64,000 nucleotides of DNA, taken from Hevea brasiliensis (taxonomy: Eukaryota; Streptophyta; Magnoliopsida; Malpighiales; Euphorbiaceae). Position 1 is the first letter of the stretch; each line of letters starts with the position of its first letter. The stretch spans positions 7,468,897-7,532,896 of the forward strand of contig NC_079496.1 in the NCBI RefSeq assembly GCF_030052815.1. Direction: 5' to 3'. The position numbers and the translations under genes are program-made. The notes under the pieces are model-generated. The model was not told where the DNA came from. It was given only the letters and a program-made list of their open reading frames with translations, and made no database searches. This document shows, in pieces, positions 48,201-61,679 of the stretch.

Positions 48201-48749
48201 CGGACAGAGTTCCGACCAGATCTGCCACCGATAAGAGTCACCTCATCAGTCTTTTGTATTTTGGTAGGGCCCATGTGTAGACTAGTATTTTGGTTCATTA
48301 TGTCTAGTCATGATGTAATTACTAGTTTATGATGTATTTCATTTTAGACTTGTAATTAAACTTTGAGATTGAAATGAAAACTTGTAATTTATTATCTATG
48401 AATTTCTATATGAATGCAATAGATAATACTTCATTTTGAGATCTCATAAATAATTGTAAATGATATGATACATGAGAATATGATATGGAAATGTGTGAAA
48501 TGAATATGGACATGTTAACAGGTGATTAGTGGAACCCGCCAAATGCTAATAAAATAAGGGAGGCTCTGTTTGGGTCTCCACAGAAATAAGATATAAAAAA
48601 AAAAGAAAAAAAAATTTCTACACATAGAATACATGTTTTAAATGACATCAAAAGTTTACAATAGATATGATAAAACAAGATAGGGTGCTCCGGCACCGAA
48701 TGTGGCACTTCTTGCTCGGCTATACGGTAGACGGGTAAGGGGCGTCACA
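45248..48749 (+). mobile_element. 3' LTR of element 2 (3502 bp)
   Basis: Four-unit array at 46516-47282 (starts 46516, 46709, 46901, 47093). It differs from the 5' LTR in short blocks, for example 47872-47892 (GCACGATGGATGTATGAGG instead of the GCCTGACAGATGTATACAGG form) and about 48165-48200. Confidence 0.92.
46516..47282 (+). repeat. LTR tandem array, four units (element 2, 3' LTR)
   Basis: Same unit as the other arrays; hairpins present in all units. Confidence 0.93.
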
Positions 48750-50940
48750 GGCCAGCTGTCAGACACGAGGCCTGTTGTCAGGCTTGTAAAGCCAGAAATA
48801 AGGTTAGGCACAATGGCCAATGGGTAGGCATATAGCCTGTAGAATAATCATATCAGACATATATTATTAGTTCATGATTTGCTCTGTAAGCAGTACTGCT
48901 ATATGTGGTCCCTAATTGGTATACCAATCAATCCAACTATATACATATAAGCCTAGGTATACTTTGGGCAAATTAGTACTATTAATCACTTATAGTTTTA
49001 TTATTTCATGCTATGTACTATTAAGGGTTCATAACATATTTTTATTTCACTTCATGTACTACCTATACTTTATACCATTTCCATGTTATTATAATGGAAA
49101 CATAGGTCTCAAGCACTTATTCGTATAACTTATGTATTTTTCACTCTCATTATTTTATGTCATGCACTATACATATTTATAGTATTATTATTTCATATAT
49201 GATGGAAACATAATTTCCAAGTGTATTTTCCTATGACTTATGTGTTTAGCAAACCATTTAGGTAAATTTACATTTTATGTATCAACTAATTTCATATCAC
49301 CTTGTAGTGGGAAAGTAGGTCTCACATGCCTATTTTATGTAATTTAGCATGTAGAGACTTATTAGGGATAAGTTCTTACTAAAAACAATTTAATTCAAGA
49401 ACCTTTCTTTAGGTTCAGTTTCACTGTTTTGACTTTACATATCACGTTGAGTAATTACACATTATTGCCTATTTTTTTGAAATGTACATATCACTTTATT
49501 GTGGGAAAATAGGTCCCACATACCCTTTTATGTGGTTTAGTGTTAATGGCTTATTAGGGTCAAATTCCTACCATAAGATAATTTATCTCATGTACCTTTC
49601 TTTGGTTTCAGTTTTTGTGTCTTACTTTTACCTATCCATATGATCAGTTTGTAGCCACTGTTTGGCCACACTTCCTTCATGAAAGTTGTTCCTCTATGTC
49701 TTATCTTTATTTTCCATTTTTAATCATATCAATTTGATTTTTAGAACTCAAGTTATGGTCGGATAACCATAACTGACTCATTCCCAGATTCTGGTTCCTT
49801 AACTAGGCAGCTTTTTCACTTAAATTTTACCTAATTAATGGAATAGGTTGTAGTCACTTTTAGGCATGGTGATCTCCATAAAAATTGTTTCCCTATTTCT
49901 TATGATCATTGAGAAATTTGTATAACAATTTTTCAAGTTTTGTAGAATTATTTATGGCCAATTAACTGATCTGGGTTCATGTACCCTATGCCAACAGGGG
50001 CTCAGTTCAGGATAGTGACTGCAGATCACTTTTTGAGATTCTTAAATTCATAATTTGAGGATGGTTCCTCAAACAAAGTTGTAGCCCTATTTCTTAGGTT
50101 TCTGGAAAGATATGGCTCATCTTAATTGGATATTTTTAGTGGGAGTTATGACTAAAAGACTGTTCTGGGGTCAAGTGAAGTTTGGTCAGATTGCAGGTTT
50201 TGATGCAGTGACTTATTCTAAATATTTGATATAGTTCTCTTATTTTCTGGGTTTTGGTCAAAACACCAATTTTGTAGGTCTGTGTCTTGTGGACATTTTG
50301 CCACTGGTATCATTGCATTTGAGTTCTTGTAGACCAAGTTATAATCATTTTGCGAAAACTAGTCGGGTGAGGTTAGGTCCAGCAGTTTTTGGGTAACCTA
50401 ATTCTAGGCAGTTTTGTGACCCAACTTGAGCCAGCAATTTGGTTTAGTTTTTTGGGTTTAGTGGTCTTCATGAAAATTGTAGCCCTATATCTAAGCTTTC
50501 CAATGGTATCAAATTCAGGTCATTTAGACCAGTGTAGAGGGAGTTATGACCAAATGAACATGTACTGTTCATTTGGTCATTTTCTGGGTTTGGTGCAGGG
50601 TAATCCGGATTTGGGCAGTATTTAAGTCAAGTTTTGGATCGAATTTGGGCATGGTTTCTTCATGGAACATAGGCTATTTTGGGTCTAGTTTCACCTCTAT
50701 TTGGCCTCATACCAATTGGAGTCATATATTTTCAGTTATGGTTCAAAACTCATGCTGGACTCATTGAGTCCCAAAACCTGCAGAAAACAAGCACTCTCAA
50801 TTTCAATTTCCTCTATCTTCCTTACTTCAATTGGCATGCATAGCACTTCTATAAGCAAAAATCTCAACTCAACCAAGTTAATTTCAAGCATTTACATAAA
50901 GTCCCCACATCATATACATAAACCCTAATTTCAATCACCC

Positions 50941-51467
50941 TGTAACACCCTAGGCAAATCCCACATCGACAAAACACGGGAGAGATGCTGGGTTCATAAG
51001 ATGGAGGTTCCTAACCCCTATTGACGCGTTTTAAAACCGTGACGGCTTCAGCCCAGAGCGGACAATATCACTAGTGGGCCGGGCCATTACATTTGTGGTA
51101 TCAGAGCCGCTCCGCGTGCAACCTTGAACGATGGTGGGGCAAACCTCAGCGAGGACGCTGAGTCCCATAAGGGGGGTGGATTGTAACACCCTTGGCAAAT
51201 CCCACATCGACAAAACACGGGAGAGATGCTGGGTTTATAAGTTGATGGTTCGTAACTCCTAGAGACGCGTTTTAAAACCGTGAGGGCTTCGGCCCAGAGC
51301 GGACAATATCACTAGTGGGCCGGGCCATTACATTTGTGGTATCAGAGCCGCTCCGCGTGCAACCTTGAACGATGGTGGGGCAAACCTCAGCGAGGACGCT
51401 GAGTCCCATAAGGGGGGTGGATTGTAACACCCTAGGCAAATCCCACATCGGCAAAACACGGGAGAGA
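50941..51467 (+). mobile_element. Tandem TRIM: LTR-internal-LTR-internal-partial LTR
   Basis: LTR 1 is 50941-51091 and LTR 2 is 51182-51332, each 151 bases, starting TGTAACACCC and ending GGGCCATTACA. LTR 3 starts at 51423 and is cut after about 45 bases. Each complete LTR is followed by TTTGTGGTATCAGAGCC, a tRNA-iMet primer site, and a roughly 90-base internal stretch ending in the polypurine AAGGGGGGTGGAT. The LTR carries CCCACATCG and a TATAAG box as in many plant TRIMs. It has no coding capacity. LTR5 shows the uninterrupted site (GGGTGATTGGAATTAGGG). Confidence 0.88.
51096..51110 (+). other. TRIM primer binding site, first copy
   Basis: TGGTATCAGAGCCGC immediately after the first TRIM LTR; a second copy is at 51337-51351. 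Confidence 0.85.
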
Positions 51468-52450
51468 AATTTATACAAACTCAACTCTTTTACACTTCTT
51501 ATCATATCAACTATTCAAACATCCTTATGGAACCATTTTTCATCATTTAAAAACAGCAAACCTCACAAGATTCATGGTTGCCAAAATTAGGGTTCTTCAA
51601 TTCCTTTTTATTTGTTTTCATTTTCATGGAATACTCACTCATCTCATCATTCTTACAAGATTTAAAGAAGAGAGGGAGTGGTATTTTGGCACTTACCTTG
51701 TGACCCAACTTGCAAACTTTAATTTATCTTCCCAACTTGCAAACTTTAATTTATCTTCTTCAAATGGGTATCTAAAGCTTCCTTATGGAGTGGGGAGAAT
51801 TATTTGTGAAAAGAGCTATGGGTTTTGGTGGGTAAATGAAGAGGAAATCAAGCTTTAAGCTTGATAACAATGGTGGGGAGGGAGAGACCAAGGGAGACGG
51901 AAAGTAGAGAGAGATAAGAGGAAGAAGAAGATGGTTGGTGGAGTTTTGTCTCTTGTGGGTATTTATATATATACATTTATGTGTACTTAAATTTTTTTTT
52001 TAAAATTTTATAAGCCTTTTCTTTTCTTTTCTCATTTTCCAATTCATTTCATAAATTTTTAATTTATGTTAATTATTTTATTCTCTCAATTTTTAATTTG
52101 ACATTTAGGTCAAAATTCACCTCTGGGGGGTGAAATGACCAAAATGCCCTTCAGGGTGCATATCAGGTTATTTTTATTATTTTTGTATCAATTAATACAT
52201 TCTACAAATTTTATTTTATTTTCTCTAACTTTTCTTTAACATCTTTAATGTCATTTTTACGTAAATAAACCTTAAAATTGGGGTCCCAAAATTATTTCCT
52301 ATATTTATTAAATTTTTCTTTACATTTATTTCATTAATTTAGGTCTCTTCATTATAGTTTAAGCGTAGTTTTAGACATTCTAACTGTCCGAACAGACATT
52401 AGTCGCTGGAACAGTAGAATGTACGGACTACCCATGGTGTGAGCGTTACA

Positions 52451-54071
52451 GATGTGATATAGTCTAATAAACTTATACTAAAGTAAGTCAGCTAGCATGC
52501 CATGTAAGCAGATATCTACTTTCCGTAAATTAATTTCAAAATTTATATGAAATTGTTATAAAATTTGAAATCTAAGCCTATTGTGTCAAAAAGAAAGTTT
52601 TAGATTTGATAGCCAAAATACACAAAGCTTAGCTTATTTTTTATAATTAGGTTAATTATAAAAATAAAAAATTGGTAAAACATACTGTATTAATTTTTTT
52701 TAATTATATTAGCTTAAGTTTTATATGGATAACGATATCATCATTGCATTATTTAAAACATTCATTTTTTACCATTATATTGAATGTGTAAAATACTTTC
52801 TTTTAATTGAAAATAAATCTCATTGAAATTTTTTAAAATAAATTAAGTCAGCTAGCATGCCACGTAAAACATATATATACTTCTTGTAAATTAATTTCAA
52901 AATTTTGATGAAATTGTTATAAAATTTTGAAATCTAAGCCTATTGTGTCAAAAAAGAAAGTTTTAGATTTGATCACCAAAATACACAAAGTTTAGCTTAT
53001 TTTATAATTAGGCCAATTATAAAAATAAAAAATTGGTAGAACTTATTGTATTAATTTTTTTTAATTAGATTAAGTTTTATATGGAAAAGGATATCATCAT
53101 TACATTATTTAAAACATTTATTTTTTTACCATTATATTGAATATGCAAAATACATTCTTTTAATTGAAAATATATCTCACTCGAATTTTTGGAAATAAAT
53201 ACAATGCTTTGCTTACGTAAGATAATATGTGTATATAATTTTAATCGTTAATAAATTAGTCGTTAAAATTTAATCGTTAAAATTATATACACGTATTATC
53301 TTACGTAAGCAAAGCATTGTATTTATTTCCAAAAATTCGAGTGAGATATATTTTCAATTAAAAGAATGTATTTTGCATATTCAATATAATGGTAAAAAAA
53401 TAAATGTTTTAAATAATGCAATGATGATATCCTTTTCCATAAAAAACTTAATCTAATTAAAAAAAATTAATACAATAAGTTCTACCAATTTTTTATTTTT
53501 ATAATTGGCCTAATTATAAAATAAGCTAAACTTTGTGCATTTTGGTGATCAAATCTAAAACTTTCTTTTTTGACACAATAGGCTTAGATTTCAAAATTTT
53601 GTAACAATTTCATCTAAATTTTGAAATTAATTTACAAGAAGTGTATATCTGTTTTACGTGGCATGCTAGCTGACTTAATTTATTTTAAAAAATTTCAATG
53701 AGATTTATTTTCAATTGAAAGAAAGTATTTTACATATTCAATATAATGGTAAAAAATGAATGTTTTAAATAATGCAATGATGATATCGTTATCCATATAA
53801 AACTTAAGCTAACATAATTAAAAAAAATTAATACAATAAGTTTTACCAATTTTTTATTTTTATAATTAACCTAATTATAAAAAATAAGCTAAACATTGTA
53901 TATTTTGGCTATCAAATCTAAAACTTTCTTTTTTGACACAATAGGCTTAGATTTCAAATTTTATAACAATTTCATATAAATTTTGAAATTAATTTACGGA
54001 AAGTATATATCTGCTTATGTGGCATGCTAGCTAACTTACTTTAGTATAAGTTTATTGGACTATATCACATC
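52451..54071. repeat. Large palindrome between LTR4 and LTR5
   Basis: The left arm (52451 to about 53250) is the reverse complement of segment A 10930-11700; the right arm (about 53270-54071) is the same sequence forward. The centre is at about 53262, with a spacer of roughly 20 bases around TAAATTAGTCG. Both arms end next to an LTR 5' end: GATGTGATATAG on the left, CTATATCACATC on the right. Each arm holds two of the ~356-bp units. Noncoding. Confidence 0.9.
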
Positions 54072-57000
54072 TGAAACGCCCTCACCATAGGTAGTCCGTA
54101 TATTCTACTATTCCAGCGACTAATGTCTATTCAGATAGTCAGAATATCTAAAACTACACTTAAACTATAGTGAAGAGACCTAAATTAATGAAATAAATAT
54201 AAATAAAATTTTAATAAATATAGAAAATAATTTTGGGACTCAAATTTAAGGTTTATTTAGGTAAAAATGATATTAAAGATGTTAAAGAAAAGTTAGAGAA
54301 AATAAAATAAAATTTATAAAATTTATTAATTGATACAAAAATAATAAAAATAACCCGATATGCACCCCGAAGGGCATTTTGGTCATTTCACCCCCCAGAG
54401 GTGAATTTTGACCTAAATTTCAAATTAAAAATTGAGAGAATAAAATAATTAACATAAATTAAAAATTTATGAAATGAATTGGAAAATGAGAAAAGAAAAG
54501 AAAAGAAAAGAAAAGGCTTATGAAATTTAAAAAAAAAAAGAATTAAGTACACATAAATGTATATATATAAATTCCCACAAGAGACCAAACCCCACCAACC
54601 ATCTTCTTCTTCCTCTTCTCTCTCTTTCCTTGCCGTCTCCCTTGGTCTCTCCCTCCCCACCATTGTTATCAAGCTTAAAGCTTGATTTCCTCTTCATTTA
54701 CCCATCAAAACCCATAGCTCTCTTCACAAATAATTCTCTCCACTCCATAAGGAAGCTTAAGATACCCATTTGAAGAAGAGAAATTGAAGTTTGCAAGTTG
54801 GGTCACAAGGTAAGTGCAAAAATACCACTCCCTCTCTTCTTTAAATCTTGTAAGAATGATGAGATGAGTGAGTATTCCATGAAAATGAAAACAAATAAAA
54901 AGGAATTGAAGAACCCTAATTTTGGCAGCCATGAATCTTGTGAGGTTTCATATTTTTAAATGATGAAAAATGGTTCCATAACGATGTTTGAATAGTTGAT
55001 ATGATAAGAAGTGTAAAAGAGTTGAGTTTGTGTAAATTGGGTGATTGGAATTAGGGTTTATGTATATGATGTGGGGACTTTATGTAAATGCTTGAAATTG
55101 ACTTGGTTGAGTTGAGATTGTTGCTTATAGAAGTGCTATACATGCCAATTGAATTAAGGAAGATGGAGGAAATTGAAATTGGGAGTGCTTGTTTTCTGCA
55201 GGTTTTGGGAATATGTGACTCCAATTGGTATGAGGCCAATTGGAGGTGAAACTAGACCCAAAATAGCCCATTTTCCATGAAGAAACCATGCCCAAATTTT
55301 GTCCAAAACTTGACCTAAATACTGCCCAAATCCGGATTACCCTGCACCAAACCCAGAAAATGACCAAATGAACAGGTCATAACTCCCTCTACATTGGTCC
55401 AAATGACTTGAATTTGATACCATTGGAAAGCTTAGATATAGGGCTACAATTTTTATGAAGACCACTAAACTCAGAAATGCCAAAAACCAAACCAAATTGC
55501 TGGCCTAACTTGGGTCACAAAACTGCCCAGAATTAGGTTACCCAGAAACTGCTGAACCTAACCTCACCAGACCAGTTTTGGCAAATTGATCATAACTTGG
55601 TCTACAAGAACTCAAATATAATGAAACCAGTGGCAAAATGTCCACAAGACACAGACCTACAAAATTGGTGTTTTGACCAAAACCCAGAAAATAAGAGAAC
55701 TAGGTCAAAAAGTTAGAATAACTCACTGCATCAAAACCTGCAATCTGACCAAACTTTGCTTGACCTCAGAATAGTATTTTAGTCATAACTCCCACTAGAA
55801 AATCCAATTGAGATGCACCATACCTTTCCAGAAACCTAAGAAATAGGGCTACAACTTTGCTTTAGGAACTGTCCTCAAATTATGAATTTAAGAATCTTAA
55901 AAAGTGACTTGCAATCACTGTCTTGAGCTGAGCCCTTATTAGCACAGGGTACATGAACCCAGGTCAGTTAATTGGCCATAAATAATTCCACAAAACTTGA
56001 AAAATTATAATACAAATTTCTCAATGATCGTAAGAAATAGGATAACAATTTTTATGAAGATCACCATGCATAAAAGTGACTGCAACTTTTTCCATTAATT
56101 AGGTAAAATTTAAGTCCAAAAGCTACCTAGTTAAGGAACCAGAATCTGGGAATGAGTCAGTTATAGTTATCCGACCATAACTTGAGTTCTAAAAATCATA
56201 TTGATATGATTCAAAATGGAAAATAAAGATAAGACATAGAGGAACAACTTTCATGAAGGAAGTGTGGCCAAACAGTGGCTACAAACTGATCATATGGATA
56301 GGTAAAAGTATGACACAAAAACTGAAACCAAAGAAAGGTCCATGAGATAAATTATCTTATTGTAGGAATTTAACCCTAACAAGCCATTAAACACTAAACC
56401 ACATGAAAGGGTATGTGGGATCTATTTTCCCATCATAAAGTGATATGTACATTTCAAAAAAAATAAGTAATAATGAGTAATTGCTCAATGTGATATGTAA
56501 AGTCAAAACAGTGAAACTGAACCTAAAGAAAGGTTCTTGAATTAAATTGTTTTTAGTAAGAACTTATCCCTAATAAGTCTCTACATGCTAAATTACATGA
56601 AATAGGTATGTGGGACCTACTTTCCCACTACAAGGTGACATGAAATTAGTTGATACATAAAATGTAAATTTACCTAAATGGTTTGCTAAACACATAAGTC
56701 ATAGGAAAATACACTTGGAAACTATGTTTCCATCATATATGAAATAACAATACTATAAATATGTATAGTACATGACATAAAATAATGAGAGTGATAAATA
56801 CATAAGTTATACGAATAAGTGCTTGGGACCTATGTTTCCATTATAATAACATGGAAATGGTATAAAGCATAGGTAGTACACGAAGTGAAATAAAAATATG
56901 TTGTGAACCCTTAATAGTACATAGCATGAAATAATAAAACTATAAGTGCTTAATATGTGTATAGTTGGATCGATTGGTATACCAATTAGAGACCACAGAT

Positions 57001-58266
57001 AGCAGTACTGCTTATAGAGCAAATCATGAACCGACAATATATGTCTGATATGATTGTTCTACAGGCTATATGCCTACCCATTGGCCATTGTGCCTAACCT
57101 TATTTTTGGCTTTACAAGCCTGACAGCAGGCCTCGTGTCTGACAGCTGGCCTTGTGCCTGACAGATGTATACATGGTAGACATATGGCTGTCTAACCTGT
57201 ATACTCCCGTGTATCTAGCATTATTGTTTGTTATAGGTTACTTAGGCACAAATATACAGATATGACATGAAATACACCGATATGACATAAACTACACTGA
57301 TACGATTCCAAAGACTCTAATATGAGTCTAAAAAGCCAGAGAATAAAATTAATACCCACAAAAGATACTGATAATTAATTTATTTCTAAAGTACAGAAAA
57401 GTTATAAATGACTTAGACTGTATAAGAAATGAACAGAAAATATACTGTTAAATTTAACCGTTCCCAAAGTGTAGGAAATTTATAAATGTCTTAGAATTGA
57501 TGATAAATTCACTGATATGAGTTTAAGGAGACTGAAAATAAAATATATGCATAGATAAGATCCTGATAAATATATTGATTCCAAAGTGTTATAAAATATG
57601 CCATTGACCTAGAATTATGAAATTACACATATTATCGTCATTTTAAATTATTTAGTTATTCTGCTTTAAGATTATGCACCACTAAGCAAATTGCTTATCG
57701 CGTTGGATTTTCCATCGCGTAGGTACTGGAGAGAGATCGCCACGGCAGATGTCGCCACGATGAGTGTTACGCCGCGATTGACCAGATCGCATACGATCGA
57801 GTCACCTCACCAGTCTTTTTTATTTTAGTAGGGCCCATGTATAGACTAGTATTTTGGTTCATTGTGTATAATCATGATGTAATTACTAGTTTGTGATGTA
57901 AATAAAAATTGTAATTACATATTTTGGATTGTAAATAAAGTTATGAATTTCTGCATATGAATTTCTAGATGAATGAATGAACTTGAAATTGTATGAGCAG
58001 AAATGACATGATATGACATGTAGAGATATGAAATTGTTATTAACAGGTAACTAGTGGAACCCGCCAGATGCCAATTAAATAGAGGAGGCTCTGTCCGGGT
58101 ATCCACAGAAATAAATTGTTATAAAAAAAAATTCCACATATGAAATACTTGTTTTTAAATGATATTAAAAATTTACAATGAATATGATAAGACAAGATAG
58201 GGTGCTCCGGCACCGAATGTGGCACTCCTCACTCGGCTACACTGTAGACGGGTGAGGGGCGTCACA
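54072..58266 (+). mobile_element. LTR5 (plus strand), solo, mirror partner of LTR4 (4195 bp)
   Basis: Starts TGAAACGCCC (T to A change in the usual TGTAACG) and ends GGGCGTCACA. No primer site or internal sequence follows. The flanks do not form a duplication: ACATC before, ATAGA after. Its single array-type hairpin is deleted (ATGAACAGGTCATAAC near 55366). Confidence 0.85.
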
Positions 58267-59688
58267 ATAGAAAGCTGACACATTCAATTTATAGCTAATT
58301 TTTATAATATAGGAAAAATAAAATAAAATTCTTATATTGGTTTGGTGTATATACTAATGATGTGATCTATGGTAACAATATTTAGCTTGATCTTCTAATA
58401 AAAATTGGCTTGGGAAGCATCAAATAAAGATCCACTTGGCCCTGATGCTATAACGATGATTAAAATTGTTGAGGTGTCCTAGAATATTGTTCTTCTTAAT
58501 AGAGAATATTGTTCTTCTTTGCAAGAATTTTTTTTTTTTAGGTGTATCCTACATCTATCAAACTAATCACTCATAATCTTCAGAACTAACCTGAAAATTT
58601 CAGAAGACAAGTAATGAGATTTGATGTCCCTCCAACTCAAACCTAGCTAGAATTTTACCATCTCAGGACCTTAGTGTTAAACATCCAACTAACTCCTTAT
58701 TGGCTCGTATATAATTTCATTAACCAGCAAAATTACTAAAATTGCTAATTATCCAATCTGACCGCATATGTATGGTGTGGTCATATAATATCTTATTTAG
58801 AGTTTGTTGTGTTTTCACTTTCATATGTAAGAAAAATATGCATTGTACAATTTTAAAAGATATCCAGTAAATAGCTAAGCTAACCACTGCAACAGAACAT
58901 ATATATATATATATATATGGCGCATTCTAAATATTGGCGTAAGCAATCTAATCAGCTATATTTCAAGGATTTTGAGCACATATAGGCCTAAAGTGAAAAT
59001 TAAAATTTGATTAACAGGAGAGAAATAAAAAGAAAGTACTCATTAAAAAAGAAAATGGATTAAAAAACAAGGAAACATAATTAATTTGGTTGTTGTGGGA
59101 ATCTTTTAATAGGATCAAAGAAGCATCGTCAATAACCTTACTGAAATTTAATTAATTTTTTGAGATCCTTTGTGCACTAAACATGCCCATTTGTTAATCT
59201 ATTTCATTTAAAAAAAAAACTCTGGTGTTGATGATTTTGGATTGACATGTTCTACTTTGTTGGGGTGTGGAATTACTCATCTTAGATGATTTTTTTTTTT
59301 CATTTATGACTATTTCCTATAGATTTTATATATATTAAATAATAAAATTTATATACTTTAACATTTAAATGCATCTGCCGTAAAATATTAATATTGCTTT
59401 AAAGTAATTTAGTTATTCAACTAAAAAAAATTAATTACTTTTCTTTAAAAAAAATTATAACTATTTAAAAGATAAATAATTGTCTAACTTAATTTAATTC
59501 ATAACATAATTTTTTTTAATATTAAAGAAAGGAATTTTTATACATATTATAATAACAGTGACATGGACCCATTCTTTTTTTTTTTTACAAACTTTCTTTT
59601 TTTAAGATTATTTATTACCTTTTTTTCCATTCTTTTTTAATTATATATATTTAAATTATTTTTATTTTAATTTCAATTACTTCTTAAC

Positions 59689-59738
<50 letters not shown>

Positions 59739-60121
59739 TGAAACAATTTTAGTTTGTAATAAAGTATAAGTTCACTATTGTAATAATAGTGTTGTGATTA
59801 TTTTACTTTGTTGCATCTCCTTATTTTTTTATTTCATAATTTTTATTTTATTATTAAAAATGTTTAGTGACTAAATTATAATTAATAAATTTTGTAAGCA
59901 CCATGAAGATTAATTAATATAAAATTCGATTACCTTGGAAAATTTTACCCATGAAATTTGAAAGGCAATGAAGGGGTAAATTTTCCAGGGTTATTGAATT
60001 TTATATTAATTAATTTTCATTGTGCGCACAAAATCTTCATTTATTAGTTATAATTTGGTAATTAAACATTTTTAATTTTGTTTAATTAATTACAATATTA
60101 TATCTAATTTTGAAAAAAAAT

Positions 60122-60164
<43 letters not shown>
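58267..60164 (-). repeat. Segment C: inverted copy of segment A 7830-9713
   Basis: Reads as the reverse complement of segment A from 9713 down to 7830. It ends at a (AT)n run (60125-60164) that matches 7763-7830. Its sites equivalent to the element 1 and solo LTR insertions are unoccupied. A (TTA)n run is at 59689-59735. No SIM-motif gene is present, because the equivalent of 9713-10930 is missing. Confidence 0.85.
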
Positions 60165-60168
<4 letters not shown>

Positions 60169-61617
60169 ATTAGCTTTAAATTTAATGTATTAGTGAGTTT
60201 CTTGCCAAAATAGATAAAAATATAAAACTAATTTTAAATTGAATTAATATCTTATTATATTTCTGTTAGAATTTATTGTTAAATAAGGTAAAAATGTTTT
60301 ATTAGTGACTAAACTATGACAATAATCTTATATTGCTGGCTATCAGATCTTGAATAATAATAATAAAAAAATCTTAAAAGCATATTAGATGAAAATAACA
60401 TTAAAAAAAGGAAAAATAAGGACACAGATTAATTTATTGCTAGCAAGAATGAAAAGAGACTACAGTTATATTTACTTAGACCAGATTACCTGCGGCAGCA
60501 AAGACTTGACCCTAACAAAAAAAAAAACAATAACTATTAGTACTATCCATAACTCTTGACACTAAACAAGTACCAACTAAGTGATTTGTGATTTGCATGC
60601 ATGGTTAATTAATATAATAAGTTTTATAATTTTTTACATCATTATCATTAGTTAATCAAAGATAAAGATAAAAAAAAAAATCATAGTTCGAAATTTTTTT
60701 AAGTAATGTAGCAATTAGAGGGTCTTACAAATTTATAATATTGTCATTCCACGCCAATAAAGGTACACTCTTTTTTCATATTAATTTTAAAATTTAAATA
60801 AATTTTTTGAAGATTTCATAATTTAGACTATATATTATGCCAAAAATATTTAAATTAAATTGTCAAAATATATAAAGATTTAGATTATTTTTATAATTAG
60901 GCCTTTAAAATTTTATTAACTTTTTTAAAATTATTCAATAATAGAATGAAAACGTTAGCACAATATAGTCTAACTTATAAAATTTTTTTAAAACGTTATA
61001 AAATTATAAAGGTCTAATAATAAAAATAATCTAAATCCTTACATATTTTGGTGATTTAATCTAAATTTTTTGGCACAATATAGTTTAGATTCTGAAATTT
61101 ATAAAAAATTTATTTAAATTTTAAAATTAACATGAAGAGAGAAAGAGCATCTTTATTGACATGACATGGCAATATTATAAATCCATAAGACCCACATGTT
61201 ACATCACTTAAAAGAATTTCTAACCATGATTTTTTTCATCTTTATATTTGATTAACTAAAATAATATTGTGTAATTACTTATAAAAAATTAATTTAAATC
61301 CTAAATAATAAACACAAATTAACAATAATTTAGGGCTAACACCATAAAGAAAATGTAAAAAAAAAAAAAAATCATAACTTTAGAAAAACAAATACCTGTT
61401 TTGGAGTGAGGAAAAGGAAGAGATAAATGGTAGTGGGAGAAAAAAAAGGGTTATTCCCTCTTGTCTTGTTGGAAGAAAAAAAAAAATTAAATGACTAGTT
61501 CCCTTGTTTTGTAAGAAGGGAAAGGGGAAGGGAAAAAATTATAAGGATTTATATGGAGTCATTTTATTTTCCACCAAAAAAAAAAAACAATGTTAATTTT
61601 TTCCCTTTAATAGTTAT

Positions 61618-61679
<62 letters not shown>

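Larger units (their letters stand above)
40281..48749 (+). mobile_element. Element 2: second gag-remnant LTR retrotransposon, nested in LTR4
   Basis: 5' LTR 40281-43793, internal 43794-45247, 3' LTR 45248-48749, with target duplication GGCCA (40276-40280 and 48750-48754). It is the same family as element 1, with the same internal deletion, but its LTRs are about 0.8-1.0 kb shorter. One reason is a deletion of about 0.6 kb joining TTCCTTTGGTAT directly to TTTTGACCATAAC; these are 620 bases apart in element 1. Both LTRs share it, so it predates this insertion. The two LTRs are nearly identical, which indicates a recent insertion. Confidence 0.93.
48755..52450 (-). mobile_element. LTR4 (minus strand), 5' portion
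   Basis: Continuation of LTR4 after element 2. Its 5' end TGTAACGCTC (minus strand) is at 52450. It is the mirror image of 54072-57180 in LTR5, apart from the tandem TRIM (50941-51467) and a 24-base duplication near 51715-51760. This LTR subfamily has a single copy of the array unit, with one hairpin (near 50547-50581), not an array. Confidence 0.85.
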
